A DNA stretch of 64,000 bases from Phenylobacterium sp. (GTDB lineage Bacteria; Pseudomonadota; Alphaproteobacteria; Caulobacterales; Caulobacteraceae): assembly GCF_004299445.1 (NCBI RefSeq), contig NZ_SCTC01000037.1:62001-126000 (forward strand), in the 5' to 3' direction. A program made the translations under genes and the position numbers. Positions 50,611 to 61,009 of the stretch are shown piece by piece. How positions within the stretch are numbered: position 1 is the first letter of the stretch; each line of letters opens with the position of its first letter. The notes below the pieces were generated by a model. That model saw nothing but the letters and a program-made list of their open reading frames with translations. It did not search any database and was not told the DNA's origin.

Positions 50611-52932
50611 ATGACGGATCGAACGTCGCGGCGCGCCGCGCACTGGTCGATGGCCTTGCTGACGACAACCATGCTGACGGCGGTCGCCGGGCCGGCCCTG
50701 GCCCAGACCGGCGAAGCCCAGTTGGAGGAACTGGTCGTCACCGCTCAGAAGCGGTCTGAGAATCTTCAGGATGTGCCGATCAGCATCCAAGCGATCGGCA
50801 ACGACCGCCTCGAGGCGCTGCAGGTCTCGGACACCAACGACTACGTGCGCTTCATGCCCAGCGTGACCGCGCCCACCGGCGCTCCGGGCTTCTCGAACTT
50901 CTACATGCGCGGCGTCGCCTCGGGCGAGAACAACAACCACTCGGGCCCGCTGCCCAGCGTCGGCGTCTATCTCGACGAACAGCCGGTGACGACGATCACC
51001 GGGCCGCTGGACGTCCACGTCTACGACATCGCCCGCGTCGAGGTGCTGGCCGGTCCGCAGGGCACGCTGTACGGCGCCAGCTCGCAGGCGGGCACGATCC
51101 GCATCATCACCAACAAGCCGTCCACCCAGGGCTTCGAGGCGATGTACGACCTCGAGGTCAACAGCGTCGCCCATGGCGATATCGGCTATGCGGCCGAGGG
51201 CATGATCAACCAGCCGCTGGGCGATCGCGCCGCGGTGCGTCTGGTGGCCTGGGCCCAGCACGACGCCGGTTACATCGACAACATCCCCGGCTCGTTCGTC
51301 TTCCCGACCGGCAACATCCGCGTGAATAACGCCAGCCAGGTCGAGAACGACTACAACGAGGTCGACACCTACGGCGCCCGCGCGGCGCTGAAGATCGACC
51401 TGGACGACAACTGGACGGTCACGCCCGCCCTGATGGGCCAGCGCACCGAGGCCGACGGCGGCTTCGCGGCCGACCCGACCCTGGGCGACCTCAAGGTCCG
51501 CCGCTACTACCCCGAGGGTTCGGACGACAAGTGGGCCCAGGCCGCGCTGACCATCGAAGGCAAGGTCGCCAACTTCGACATCCTGTACGCCGGGGCCCAC
51601 ATGCGCCGGTGGATCGACACCGACAGCGACTATTCCGACTACAGCTACTTCTACGATGTGACCGCCGGCTACGGGGCTTACACCACCGACAACGCGGGCA
51701 ACTTCATCAACACGTCGCAGTACATCCAGGGCCGCGACTACTTCAAGAAGACCAGCCACGAGTTCCGGATCGCCAGCCCGGCCGAGAACCGCTTCAAGGT
51801 CGTGGCGGGCCTGTTCTATCAGAAGCAGACCCACAACATCGAACAGCGCTACCGGATCGACAAGCTGCAGGACCTCATCGAGGTGCCCGGGTGGCCCGAC
51901 ACCCTGTGGCTGACCAAGCAGCTGCGGACCGACCGCGACTACGCCGCCTTCGTCGACGGCACGTTCGACATCACCGACAAGTTCGCCATCACCGGCGGCA
52001 TCCGCTTCTTCAAGTACAAGAACTCGCTCGAGGGCTTCTTCGGCTTCGACAAGGACTTCTCGTCCCGGACCGGGGTCGCGGCCTGCTTCAATCCCACCGC
52101 GATTGTGAAGGGCGGGCCCTGCACCAACGTGGACAAGACCACAAAGGGCGACGGCCACACCTACCGGATCAACGCCACCTACAAGGTGACCGACGACCAC
52201 ATGGTCTATGCGACCCTGTCGACGGGTTTCCGGCCGGGCGGCATCAACCGCCGCGGCACGCTGCCGCCCTACGACGCCGACTTCCTCAAGAACCGCGAGG
52301 TCGGCTGGAAGACCAGCTGGCTGGACAACCGCCTGCGGTGGAACGGCGCGATCTTCTTCGAGAAGTGGAACGACTATCAGTTCTCGTTCCTGGGCGCGAA
52401 CGGCCTCACCGAGATCCGCAACGGCGGCAAGGCCAAGATGAAGGGCGTCGAGTCCGACATCAGCTGGCTGGTCGCCGACGGCTTCACGCTGAACGGCGGG
52501 ATGGCCTACACGGACGCCGAGCTCAACCAGGACTACCGGCCGTCGCCCACGTCTCCGATCGAGGCGCCGAAGGGAATCTCCCTGCCGGTCACCGCCAAGT
52601 TCAAGGGCAACCTGACGGCCCGCTACGAGTGGACGTGGAACGACATGGACGCCCACGTCCAGGGTGCTCTGGTCCACACCGGCTCGGCGTTCCCGGATCT
52701 TCGGACCGCCGACCGCGCCGTGATCGGCAAGCTGCCGGCTTCCACCACGTTCGACTTCGCGATCGGCGTGGACAGCGGGAGCTGGCGGGTCGAAGCCTAC
52801 GCCAAGAACCTGTTCGACGACGACGGCCAGAACGACCGCTTCGTCCAGTGCGCCGCATCGGTGTGCTCGCGGGTCTACACGATCCCGATCCGCCCCCGCA
52901 CGATCGGCGTGAAGGTCGGCCAGACGTTCTAA
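50611..52932 (+). CDS. TonB-dependent outer-membrane receptor
   Basis: 773 aa from the ATG at 50611, preferred over the GTG at 50605 because GGGGGA is then spaced correctly. Signal peptide ends at 'GPALAQ', followed by the TonB-box/plug start 'LEELVVTAQKRSENLQDVPI', plug motif 'VEVLAGPQGTLYGASSQAGT', and a 22-strand barrel ending 'RPRTIGVKVGQTF'. Belongs to the large Caulobacter/Sphingomonas group of oligosaccharide or small-molecule receptors. The preceding TPR-sulfotransferase suggests cooperation. Confidence 0.93.
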   Translation: MTDRTSRRAAHWSMALLTTTMLTAVAGPALAQTGEAQLEELVVTAQKRSENLQDVPISIQAIGNDRLEALQVSDTNDYVRFMPSVTAPTGAPGFSNFYMRGVASGENNNHSGPLPSVGVYLDEQPVTTITGPLDVHVYDIARVEVLAGPQGTLYGASSQAGTIRIITNKPSTQGFEAMYDLEVNSVAHGDIGYAAEGMINQPLGDRAAVRLVAWAQHDAGYIDNIPGSFVFPTGNIRVNNASQVENDYNEVDTYGARAALKIDLDDNWTVTPALMGQRTEADGGFAADPTLGDLKVRRYYPEGSDDKWAQAALTIEGKVANFDILYAGAHMRRWIDTDSDYSDYSYFYDVTAGYGAYTTDNAGNFINTSQYIQGRDYFKKTSHEFRIASPAENRFKVVAGLFYQKQTHNIEQRYRIDKLQDLIEVPGWPDTLWLTKQLRTDRDYAAFVDGTFDITDKFAITGGIRFFKYKNSLEGFFGFDKDFSSRTGVAACFNPTAIVKGGPCTNVDKTTKGDGHTYRINATYKVTDDHMVYATLSTGFRPGGINRRGTLPPYDADFLKNREVGWKTSWLDNRLRWNGAIFFEKWNDYQFSFLGANGLTEIRNGGKAKMKGVESDISWLVADGFTLNGGMAYTDAELNQDYRPSPTSPIEAPKGISLPVTAKFKGNLTARYEWTWNDMDAHVQGALVHTGSAFPDLRTADRAVIGKLPASTTFDFAIGVDSGSWRVEAYAKNLFDDDGQNDRFVQCAASVCSRVYTIPIRPRTIGVKVGQTF

Positions 52933-52950
52933 CGACCACACGCGTGAGCC

Positions 52951-52973
52951 CCTTCTCCCCTCGCGGGAGAAGG
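52951..52973. terminator. Hairpin after TonB receptor, palindromic repeat
   Basis: 9-bp stem CCTTCTCCC / GGGAGAAGG with loop CTCGC, 18 bp downstream of the receptor stop. No T-run follows, so it is a weak terminator by the textbook rule. The design resembles the window's other BIME-like repeats. Confidence 0.45.
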
Positions 52974-53013
52974 CGGCCTCGCGGCGAGCCTCAGGGCCGC
53001 CATGGCGCGTCCC

Positions 53014-53057
53014 GTTCGTGTGGTTCGTGGACAAACAAGACAGCGCCTGCGGCGCGC
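53014..53057. repeat. Half copy of the 25309-25427 inverted repeat
   Basis: GTTCGTGTGGTTCGTGG (53014-53030) repeats the right arm of the element at 25378-25399; after a 10-base gap the same GC-rich tail CAGCGCCTGCGGCGCGC follows (53041-53057). The left arm is missing. It lies just after the stop of the crotonase gene. Confidence 0.7.
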
Positions 53058-53074
53058 GCGGCGCGGCCTCGGGA

Positions 53075-53926
53075 TTACACGAGCTTCGTCCACGCCTCGG
53101 GCATGTCGGTGGATACCTTGCCAGGGAACTTGGGCGGGCGCTTCTCGAGGAAAGCGGCGACTCCCTCCTTCACGTCCGGACCCGCGCCCAGCACCATCGA
53201 CAGGTGGCCGTCGATCGCCAGCGCTCCGTCCGGACTGTCCTCGCCGGCGAACTTCCACAGCATCTGACGCGCCAGCGCGATCGACACCGGCGCGGTGTTC
53301 TCGGCGATCAGCAGCGCCAGCTCGCGCGCCCGGGGCAGCAGCTGGTCGGGCGGGACCACCTCGGCCAGCAGGCCGCCGGCCTGCGCCTCGGCCGCCGATA
53401 GCAGGCTGCCGGTCAAGCACCACTTGAGCGCGGTGGGCAGGCCCACGAGCTGGGGCAGGAACCAGGCGCTGCCGGCCTCCGGCACCAGCCCGCGGCGCGC
53501 GAAGACGAAGCCGATCTTGGCGCCCTCGGCGGCGATGCGGATATCCATCGGCAGAGTCAGCGTTGCGCCCACGCCCACGGCCGCGCCGTTGATCGCGGCG
53601 ATCGAGGGTTTGCGGCAGTGGAAGATGGCGCCCACGAACCCGCCGCCGCTCTGCCGCGGGGCGTTGGGCGCGGCGAAGGCGACCGAGCCCTCCGCCTTGG
53701 TGTCGAAGGCGCCCGAGCCGCCGGATATGTCGGCGCCGGCGCAGAATCCGCGCCCCGACCCGGTCACGATCACCACCCGCACGTCGTCGTCCGCGTCGGC
53801 TCGCTCGAACGCCTGCTGCAGTTCGGCGCCCATGACCGCGGTGTAGGCGTTCAGCTTGTCGGGCCGGTTCAGCGTGATCGTCAGCACCGGGCCGTCGACC
53901 TCGTACAGGATCGTCTCGTAGGCCAT
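53075..53926 (-). CDS. Crotonase-superfamily protein lacking both hydratase Glu residues
   Basis: 283 aa from the ATG at 53926 (GGAGGA upstream). Crotonase fold with oxyanion motifs 'FCAGADISGG' and 'NGAAVGVGATLTLPMDIRIA'. The two Glu residues of true hydratases are replaced: Thr122 stands in the first place and Phe142 in the second. Glu150 in 'GLVPEAGSAWFL' is kept and is the likely catalytic acid, as in isomerase-type members. It is named enoyl-CoA hydratase by family, but isomerase or another acyl-CoA reaction is more likely. Confidence 0.88.
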   Translation of the reverse strand: MAYETILYEVDGPVLTITLNRPDKLNAYTAVMGAELQQAFERADADDDVRVVIVTGSGRGFCAGADISGGSGAFDTKAEGSVAFAAPNAPRQSGGGFVGAIFHCRKPSIAAINGAAVGVGATLTLPMDIRIAAEGAKIGFVFARRGLVPEAGSAWFLPQLVGLPTALKWCLTGSLLSAAEAQAGGLLAEVVPPDQLLPRARELALLIAENTAPVSIALARQMLWKFAGEDSPDGALAIDGHLSMVLGAGPDVKEGVAAFLEKRPPKFPGKVSTDMPEAWTKLV

Positions 53927-54016
53927 CGACGGTGTCCTCCCTCTTGTTTGGCCCATCACGCGCGCTTTACGAGGCGGCAGGTCAACAGCGCGCGGATGCG
54001 CTATAGGCCGCGATGA

Positions 54017-55375
54017 ATGTGGAGCCGCCCCGCCAAAGCGTCCGACCCAACCCGCCGCGACCTCGCCTGCGTCGCCATGCGCGCCACCGCCTGGGCCGAC
54101 CCGGTCGAGGTGGCTGCGGCCTTCGCCGATGAGACCTACGCCTGCGTCCTGCTGTCGGCCGACGGCTGGAGCTATGTGCTGCGCGCGCCCGACGTCGTGG
54201 CGGAGCAGGGGGCCGATCTGCCCGGCCTTCTGGGCGAGTTCGCGTCCCTGGCCGACGACCCCCCTTTCCAGGGCGGCGTGGTGGGCCTGGCGGCCTACGA
54301 GTTCTCGGCGCAGCTGGAGGCCACAGCCCCGCAGGCTCGCGGCGGCGATTGGCCGGACCTGACCCTGATCCGCTATCCGGCGCTGCTGGCCTTCCATGCG
54401 AGCCAGCGCCGCGCGCTCGCCATCGGTCGCGGGGCCGACCTGCGCGCCGCGGCCGCGGCCGCCGACTTCGCGCTGAGCTGGCTGGACATGCCGAGACCCG
54501 CGCCACGCCTTGGTGCGCTCGCCGGGGCGATCGTCGTGGGCAAGGCCGACGACCAGCATGCCGCCGCCGTTCACGAGACCGTGGGCCGCATCGCGGCCGG
54601 CGAGATGTTCCAGGCCAACCTGGCCCGGCCGTGGCGCGGGTCGCTCGCCGCCGGCGCGACGCCCTTCGACCTCTTCCGCCGGCTGGCCCACCAGAGCGCC
54701 GCTGGTTACGCGGCCTACCTGCGCCTGCCGGGCCGTGCGCTGGTCTCCAACTCGCCCGAGCGGTTCCTGTCGGTTCGCCCGCAGGTCGATGGCCTCTGGG
54801 CCGAAACCGATCCGATCAAGGGCACCCGCCGGCGCGGCGCCGATCCGGCCGCCGACGCCGCCCTCGCCGCCGAGCTGACCGCCAGCGAAAAGGATCGCGC
54901 CGAGAACCTGATGATCGTGGACCTGATGCGCAATGACCTGGCGCGCGTCAGCGTGCCCGGCACGGTGCGCGTGCCCGAGCTGTGGGGACTGCGCAGCTAC
55001 GCGAACGTCCATCATCTCGTCTCCAGGGTCCGCGCGCGCCTGGCGCCCGGCCGCTCGGCCTGGGAGGCGTTCCTGGCCGCCTTCCCGCCCGGGTCGGTCA
55101 CCGGCGCGCCCAAGCTGCAGGCCATGAAGGTGATCGCCGACTATGAGACCCCGCGCGGTCCGTACTGCGGCAGCCTGTTCTGGGCCGGCGTCGACGGGGC
55201 GCTGGAGGCCAGCGTGCTGATCCGGACGGTGGCGCTGCTCGAAACGGCGGCAGGGTGGACGTTCGAAGCGCGCGCCGGGGGCGGGATCGTCGCCGACAGC
55301 GATCCACACGCCGAAGTCGCCGAGACCACGGCCAAGATTGGCGCCATCCTGCGGGCGCTGACGGAGCCTGCATGA
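54017..55375 (+). CDS. pabB: Aminodeoxychorismate synthase component I
   Basis: 452 aa from the ATG at 54017; the ATG at 54077 is a shorter alternative (residue 21). Chorismate-binding fold with 'ETDPIKGTRRRGAD' (the catalytic Lys of the PabB group), 'SEKDRAENLMIVDLMRNDLA', 'VHHLVSRVRARL', 'FPPGSVTGAPKLQAMKVIAD' and 'GGGIVADSDPHAEVAET'. It makes 4-amino-4-deoxychorismate for folate synthesis. It overlaps pabC (ATGA), so both steps to p-aminobenzoate are coupled. Confidence 0.93.
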   Translation: MWSRPAKASDPTRRDLACVAMRATAWADPVEVAAAFADETYACVLLSADGWSYVLRAPDVVAEQGADLPGLLGEFASLADDPPFQGGVVGLAAYEFSAQLEATAPQARGGDWPDLTLIRYPALLAFHASQRRALAIGRGADLRAAAAAADFALSWLDMPRPAPRLGALAGAIVVGKADDQHAAAVHETVGRIAAGEMFQANLARPWRGSLAAGATPFDLFRRLAHQSAAGYAAYLRLPGRALVSNSPERFLSVRPQVDGLWAETDPIKGTRRRGADPAADAALAAELTASEKDRAENLMIVDLMRNDLARVSVPGTVRVPELWGLRSYANVHHLVSRVRARLAPGRSAWEAFLAAFPPGSVTGAPKLQAMKVIADYETPRGPYCGSLFWAGVDGALEASVLIRTVALLETAAGWTFEARAGGGIVADSDPHAEVAETTAKIGAILRALTEPA

Positions 55376-56131
55376 CTGAGATCGCCCTCGACGATCGCGG
55401 CTTCACCCTCGGCCACGGCCTGTTCGAGACGGTGCTGTGGGCGAACGATCGGCTTGAGCACTGGGACGACCACGTCGAGCGCATGGCCCGGGGCTGCCGC
55501 GCCCTGCGCCTGCCCGCGCCCGACGGGGAGGCGATGCGCCGCGCCGCGCTGGTCGCGCTGGACGCCGTGGCCAGTCCGCCGCGCGCCGCCGTGCGGCTGA
55601 ACTGGAGCGCAGGCTCAGGGGCCCGGGGCCTCGATCCTCCCGAGACGCCGCAGCCGGTCCTGACCGTCACCGTAGCGGTCGCCCCCCTGCCGAAGGGGGG
55701 CGTGAGGCTGGCCACCGCGCGGGTGCGCCGCAACGATCGCTCGCCGGCCGCGCGCCTGAAGACCCTGTCCTACATCGACAACGTTCTCGCCCGCGCCGAG
55801 GCCCGCGAGGCCGGCGCCGAGGAGGCGCTGATGCTGAACACCGCAGGCGAGGTGGCCTGCGCGGCGGCGGCCAACATCTTCTGGGTGCGCCACGACGAGG
55901 TGTTCACCCCCAGCCTGGAATGCGGCGTGCTGGACGGGATCATGCGCCGCCAGGTGATCGCCGCCTGTCACGCCCTGGGCCTGCCGCTGCAGGAGGTTTT
56001 CACCAACCTCGGCCGAATCGCAGGCGCGCCGATGTTCATCACCAACAGCCTGGTCGGCGTGCGCGCGGTCGACAGCGTGGACGGCCGCGACCTTCCGAAC
56101 TCGCCGCTGGTGGCGGCGATCGCCAAGGCGG

Positions 56132-56151
<20 letters not shown>
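55372..56151 (+). CDS. pabC: Aminodeoxychorismate lyase (class IV aminotransferase)
   Basis: 259 aa from the ATG at 55372, overlapping the pabB stop. Fold type IV PLP enzyme: 'GFTLGHGLFETVLWANDRLE', Lys130 in 'RLKTLSYIDNVLARAEAREA' (PLP Schiff base) and 'EALMLNTAGEVACAAAANIF'. Converts aminodeoxychorismate to p-aminobenzoate; D-amino-acid transaminase activity cannot be excluded, but the operon favours PabC. Its 3-prime end overlaps the convergent transaminase gene by 20 bp. Confidence 0.9.
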
Positions 56152-57451
<1,300 letters not shown>

Positions 57452-57518
57452 GGCGCGTATTCCTTGCTGGCCGCACGAAACCAGCTTCGCGGCGGTCTCG
57501 CTACCCCTGGAGCCCGTG

Positions 57519-58787
57519 TCAGACGGCTTTCGGGCCGGGCTCGGCGAATCCGGGCCCCAATCGCCGCGCTGGCCCGCCCAGCATGCCCGTCAGGCCGGCA
57601 ATCGTCGCGACCAGGCCGCAGACGAGAATGGTGTTGGCGGGGCCGAGCGCCCGCAGGATCCAGGGACCGGCGGCGGTGGCGGCCATCATCGAACCGATGA
57701 TCGTCACCATGCGCAGGCGCAGGACCGCGGCGTAGTCGTCGCTGGCGAGGCGAGTGGCGAAGAAGGTGGTGATCTGCAGCGTCGCGATACTGTTGCCCAC
57801 GCCCATCAGCGCCGCGGCCGCGGCCAGACCTGCCACCAGCCACGCTGTCGGCGCCCCGGCCAGCACGATGGCGACCGCGCCCATCACCGACAGGCTGGCC
57901 CCGATCATCACATAGCCCTGGAACAGCCGCCTCAGCGGCCGCTTCGGGTGGGTCAGCACCAGCAGGGGCGTCGAGACGATCTCGGTCGTGGCGCCCACGC
58001 CCATCACGATCGCCAGTCCGGGCAGCCCGACGCCGCCCTGGACGAACAGCAACGGCACGGCCACCGTGTAGCCCAACGCATAGCCCCCGCCGCGCACGCC
58101 GGTGGCGATCAGCACGCTCCACACGCCGGGGCAGGCGCTCGCCGCGTGAACGCCGCGCGCCAGCCTGCGCAGGACGTCCGGACCGGCGGCCGGCGCGCGT
58201 GTCTCGCTCTCCAGCCGGCGGCCCATCATCGCCACCGCCAGGGCCGAGGCCAGGAAGGTGACCGCGTTGACGGTGAGCAGGTGGATCGGCGCCATCACCT
58301 TCAGCGCCAGCGCCGCCAGGAACGGCCCGGCCGCCTGGGCGATCCGGACGCTGGAATCGAACAGCCCGTTCACCTCGCGCACCTTGCCGGGCGCCACCCG
58401 CGGCAGGCTGGACAGGAACACCGGCCGCGCCATGACCCCGATGGCGCTCAAGGCCGCGCTCGAGGCCACCAGCATGGGCAGGCTGAGGCCCCAGGTCAGG
58501 CCGGCGAGCACGACCAGGCCGGCGCCCACGGCCGAGACGATCTCGCCCACGACCAGGAACGTGCGGCGTGGGACCATCTCGATCAGCGGCCCTGACACCA
58601 GGCTCACCGTCAGCATTGCGGCGGCCTGCGCCGTCACCATGAGGGACGCGTTGGCGCCCGCCATTTCGGCCGCCAGCCAGATCGCGCCCACGCGGAACAG
58701 CTCGCTGCCCACCGCCGACAGCGACAGGCCGCTCCACAGGACCCGGATATCCCGGTCCTTCAACAGATCCGCGTAGGGGTGCGCCAT
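57519..58787 (-). CDS. MFS transporter
   Basis: 422 aa, twelve predicted membrane helices, two six-helix halves. Loop 2-3 reads 'VSGPLIEMVPRRTFLVVGE' (MFS motif A variant), and the start 'LKDRDIRVLWSGLSLSAVGS' is typical of EntS/MacB-like drug/siderophore exporters of the MFS-3 group. Substrate unknown. Divergent from the LLM gene across 149 bp. Confidence 0.92.
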   Translation of the reverse strand: MAHPYADLLKDRDIRVLWSGLSLSAVGSELFRVGAIWLAAEMAGANASLMVTAQAAAMLTVSLVSGPLIEMVPRRTFLVVGEIVSAVGAGLVVLAGLTWGLSLPMLVASSAALSAIGVMARPVFLSSLPRVAPGKVREVNGLFDSSVRIAQAAGPFLAALALKVMAPIHLLTVNAVTFLASALAVAMMGRRLESETRAPAAGPDVLRRLARGVHAASACPGVWSVLIATGVRGGGYALGYTVAVPLLFVQGGVGLPGLAIVMGVGATTEIVSTPLLVLTHPKRPLRRLFQGYVMIGASLSVMGAVAIVLAGAPTAWLVAGLAAAAALMGVGNSIATLQITTFFATRLASDDYAAVLRLRMVTIIGSMMAATAAGPWILRALGPANTILVCGLVATIAGLTGMLGGPARRLGPGFAEPGPKAV

Positions 58788-58936
58788 CGGGCGCGAATCA
58801 GGCCGCCGAGTCGGGGCGCCTGTGAATGAGGGGCGGTCCCTCTGTCGTGCAGGAACGGCTTGCCTTCCGTGGGGTGGCGGCGGGAAGGTGGCCGGCAGAT
58901 GATCGGCGAAACAGCCGGCGGGCGGGAGGACAGGCG

Positions 58937-60178
58937 ATGCGCTTCGGGATCTTCTACGAGCACCAGCTGCCCAAGCCCTGGAACCCCGGCGACGAGGCCC
59001 GGCTGTTCCACGACGCGCTCGAGCAGGTGCAGCTGGCCGACCGGCTGGGCTACGACTACGCCTGGGAGGTCGAGCACCACTTCCTGGAGGAGTACTCGCA
59101 CTCCTCGGCGCCCGAGGTGTTCCTGGCCGCCTGTGCGGCGCTGACGAAGAACATCCGCCTGGGGCACGGCATCCGCCAGGTGATCCCCAACTACAACCAC
59201 CCCGCCCGCACCGCGGAGGGCCTGGCGACGCTGGACATCATCAGTCACGGCCGCCTCGAGTTCGGGATCGGCGAGGGGGCGACCCGGCTCGAGCTGGGCG
59301 GCTTCGGCATCCCGGCGCGCGAGAAGCGGGCGCTGGCGCTGGAGGCCGCCGAGCAGATCGCCAACATGATGGTGATGGAGCCTTATCCCGGCTACGAGGG
59401 CCGCGGCTTCTCCTTCCCCTGCCGCAACGTGCTGCCCAAGCCGATGCAGAAGCCGCACCCGCCGATGTGGATGGCCTGCACCAACCGCGACACCATCAAG
59501 GTGGCGGCCCAGAACGGCGTCGGCGCCCTGGCCTTCTCGTTTCTCGATCCCGAGGAGGCGAAAACCTGGTCCGACATCTACTACGGCATCATCAAGTCCG
59601 AGGAATGCCGCCCGATCGGCCACTTCGTGAACGCCAACCTGGCCATGGTGTCGAACTTCTCGGTCCACCCCGACCGCGACGAGGCGATCCGGCGCGGGCA
59701 GGAGGGCTTCGAATTCTTCTCCTACGCCGTCAACGCCCTGGTGGCGCACGACGTGCTGCCCGGCCGCTCGACCCTGTTCGAGGACTTCCAGAAGAGCCGA
59801 GCCGCGTCCGATGACGAGATCATCGCCGCCCGCAACGCCGCCAAGCACAACGCCAACGGCATCGGCACGCCCGCCGATATCCGCGAGCACATCGCAGCCT
59901 TCCAGGCCTCGGGCGTCGATCAGGTGGTGTTCCTCCAGCAGGCCGGCCGCAACCGCCACGACCACATCTGTCAGTCGCTGGAGCTGTTCGCCGCCGAGGT
60001 GATGCCGGCCTTCAAGGCCCAGGCCGCCGAGCGCGAGGCGAAGAAGGCCGCCGACCTCGCGCCCTATCTGGAGGCGGCGATGGCGCGGAAGCGCTGGATG
60101 GCCCCGTTGGAGGACCACGAAATCCCGGTCGTGCCGGCCTCACGCGCAAAAGCTCAGGTCAACGAGTCGGTTCGCTGA
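58937..60178 (+). CDS. LLM-class flavin-dependent oxidoreductase
   Basis: 413 aa from the ATG at 58937 with GGGAGGA upstream; a 37-residue upstream extension is not supported. Luciferase-like barrel: 'MRFGIFYEHQLPKPWNPGDE', 'YAWEVEHHFLEEYSHSSAPE', 'IRLGHGIRQVIPNYNHPART', 'RLEFGIGEGATRLELGGFGI', 'PPMWMACTNRDTIKVAAQNG'. Uses FMN or F420; substrate unknown. The 60-residue C-terminus is charged and helical. A hairpin (60231-60248) follows. Confidence 0.92.
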   Translation: MRFGIFYEHQLPKPWNPGDEARLFHDALEQVQLADRLGYDYAWEVEHHFLEEYSHSSAPEVFLAACAALTKNIRLGHGIRQVIPNYNHPARTAEGLATLDIISHGRLEFGIGEGATRLELGGFGIPAREKRALALEAAEQIANMMVMEPYPGYEGRGFSFPCRNVLPKPMQKPHPPMWMACTNRDTIKVAAQNGVGALAFSFLDPEEAKTWSDIYYGIIKSEECRPIGHFVNANLAMVSNFSVHPDRDEAIRRGQEGFEFFSYAVNALVAHDVLPGRSTLFEDFQKSRAASDDEIIAARNAAKHNANGIGTPADIREHIAAFQASGVDQVVFLQQAGRNRHDHICQSLELFAAEVMPAFKAQAAEREAKKAADLAPYLEAAMARKRWMAPLEDHEIPVVPASRAKAQVNESVR

Positions 60179-60230
60179 AACAAATCGCCTCGCCGCCGGG
60201 TTTACCGTTCGGGGCGGGGTGTCGCTGTTC

Positions 60231-60248
60231 GCCGAACTGAGGTTCGGC
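60231..60248 (+). terminator. Hairpin downstream of the LLM gene
   Basis: 7-bp perfect stem GCCGAAC / GTTCGGC with loop TGAG, 53 bp after the LLM stop and 59 bp before the next gene. It is followed by a C/T-rich run without a true T-tract, so it could be a terminator or a leader hairpin of the PEP-CTERM gene. Confidence 0.4.
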
Positions 60249-60306
60249 CTCACTCCTCCCCAACTGCGCCAACGCATTCGTTGGTCATGGGCTTTGGGGT
60301 GCTGAC

Positions 60307-60996
60307 ATGAAACTCTCTCGTACACTCGCACTGGGTGCGACCGCGGCTGCGCTGGCGTTCGCTGGCCAGGCGCAGGCGATCACGCTGGGCGCCTACGAAT
60401 TCGACGACACCGAATTCGGCGACACGCTGCTGGAAAGCGACGGCGGCGCGTTCTCGGCCACCAACTGGCTGAACACCGGCAACGCCGATCCGGGCAACCC
60501 GGGCTATCTCACGGGCGCCAGCTTCGAGACCGGCATCGCCAACATCGGCCTCGGCGGCCGGCCCACCTACACGATCGGCTACACGGGCGGCGTCGACAAC
60601 GACGCGGGCTTCGACCTGGGCATCGTCACCGCCCGCTACTCGACCAGCGACTCGATCACGCTCGAGCTCTCGCTCGACGGGATCAACTTCTTCGCCCCGA
60701 TCAACCTGGGTCCCGGCCAGGCGGTCGCGACCGGGGTGAGCAAGAGCTACTTCTACGGCGGCGGCGGCCCGTTCGGCGCCGAGCTGTTCGTCACCTCCCT
60801 CGACCTCAGCGACTACGGCTTCGGCGCCGGCGACACGCTGAAGGCGGTCCGCATCACCGGCGCGCCCGAGCTGGACCTGATCCGCGCCGCGGGCTTCGGC
60901 GCGGCGGTGCCGGAGCCGGCGACCTGGGCCCTGATGATCATGGGCTTCGGGCTCGCGGGCGCGGGCCTGCGTCGACGCCGCACGGCGATCGCCTAG
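60307..60996 (+). CDS. PEPxxWA-CTERM sorting domain protein
   Basis: 229 aa, exported (signal 'TAAALAFAGQAQA'). The C-terminus 'AVPEPATWALMIMGFGLAGA', then an Arg-rich end, is a textbook PEPxxWA-CTERM signal recognised by exosortase. The middle is Gly/Asp/Asn-rich, Cys-free, beta-like, with 'GLGGRPTYTIGYTGGVDNDA' and 'SITLELSLDGINFFAPINLG'; no catalytic motif. Likely a cell-envelope or extracellular-matrix protein. It is not linked to an exosortase gene here. Confidence 0.93.
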   Translation: MKLSRTLALGATAAALAFAGQAQAITLGAYEFDDTEFGDTLLESDGGAFSATNWLNTGNADPGNPGYLTGASFETGIANIGLGGRPTYTIGYTGGVDNDAGFDLGIVTARYSTSDSITLELSLDGINFFAPINLGPGQAVATGVSKSYFYGGGGPFGAELFVTSLDLSDYGFGAGDTLKAVRITGAPELDLIRAAGFGAAVPEPATWALMIMGFGLAGAGLRRRRTAIA

Positions 60997-61009
60997 ATCC
61001 TGGCCGGCG

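Noticed and set aside
50521-53034. 837-aa minus-strand ORF over the TonB receptor
   Set aside because: It lies almost completely antisense to a well-supported receptor gene, and its sequence is Val/Gly/Asp/Arg-rich without motifs.
53075-55309. 744-aa frame joining the crotonase to antisense pabB
   Set aside because: The upstream part is antisense to pabB; the crotonase has its own ATG and ribosome site at 53926.
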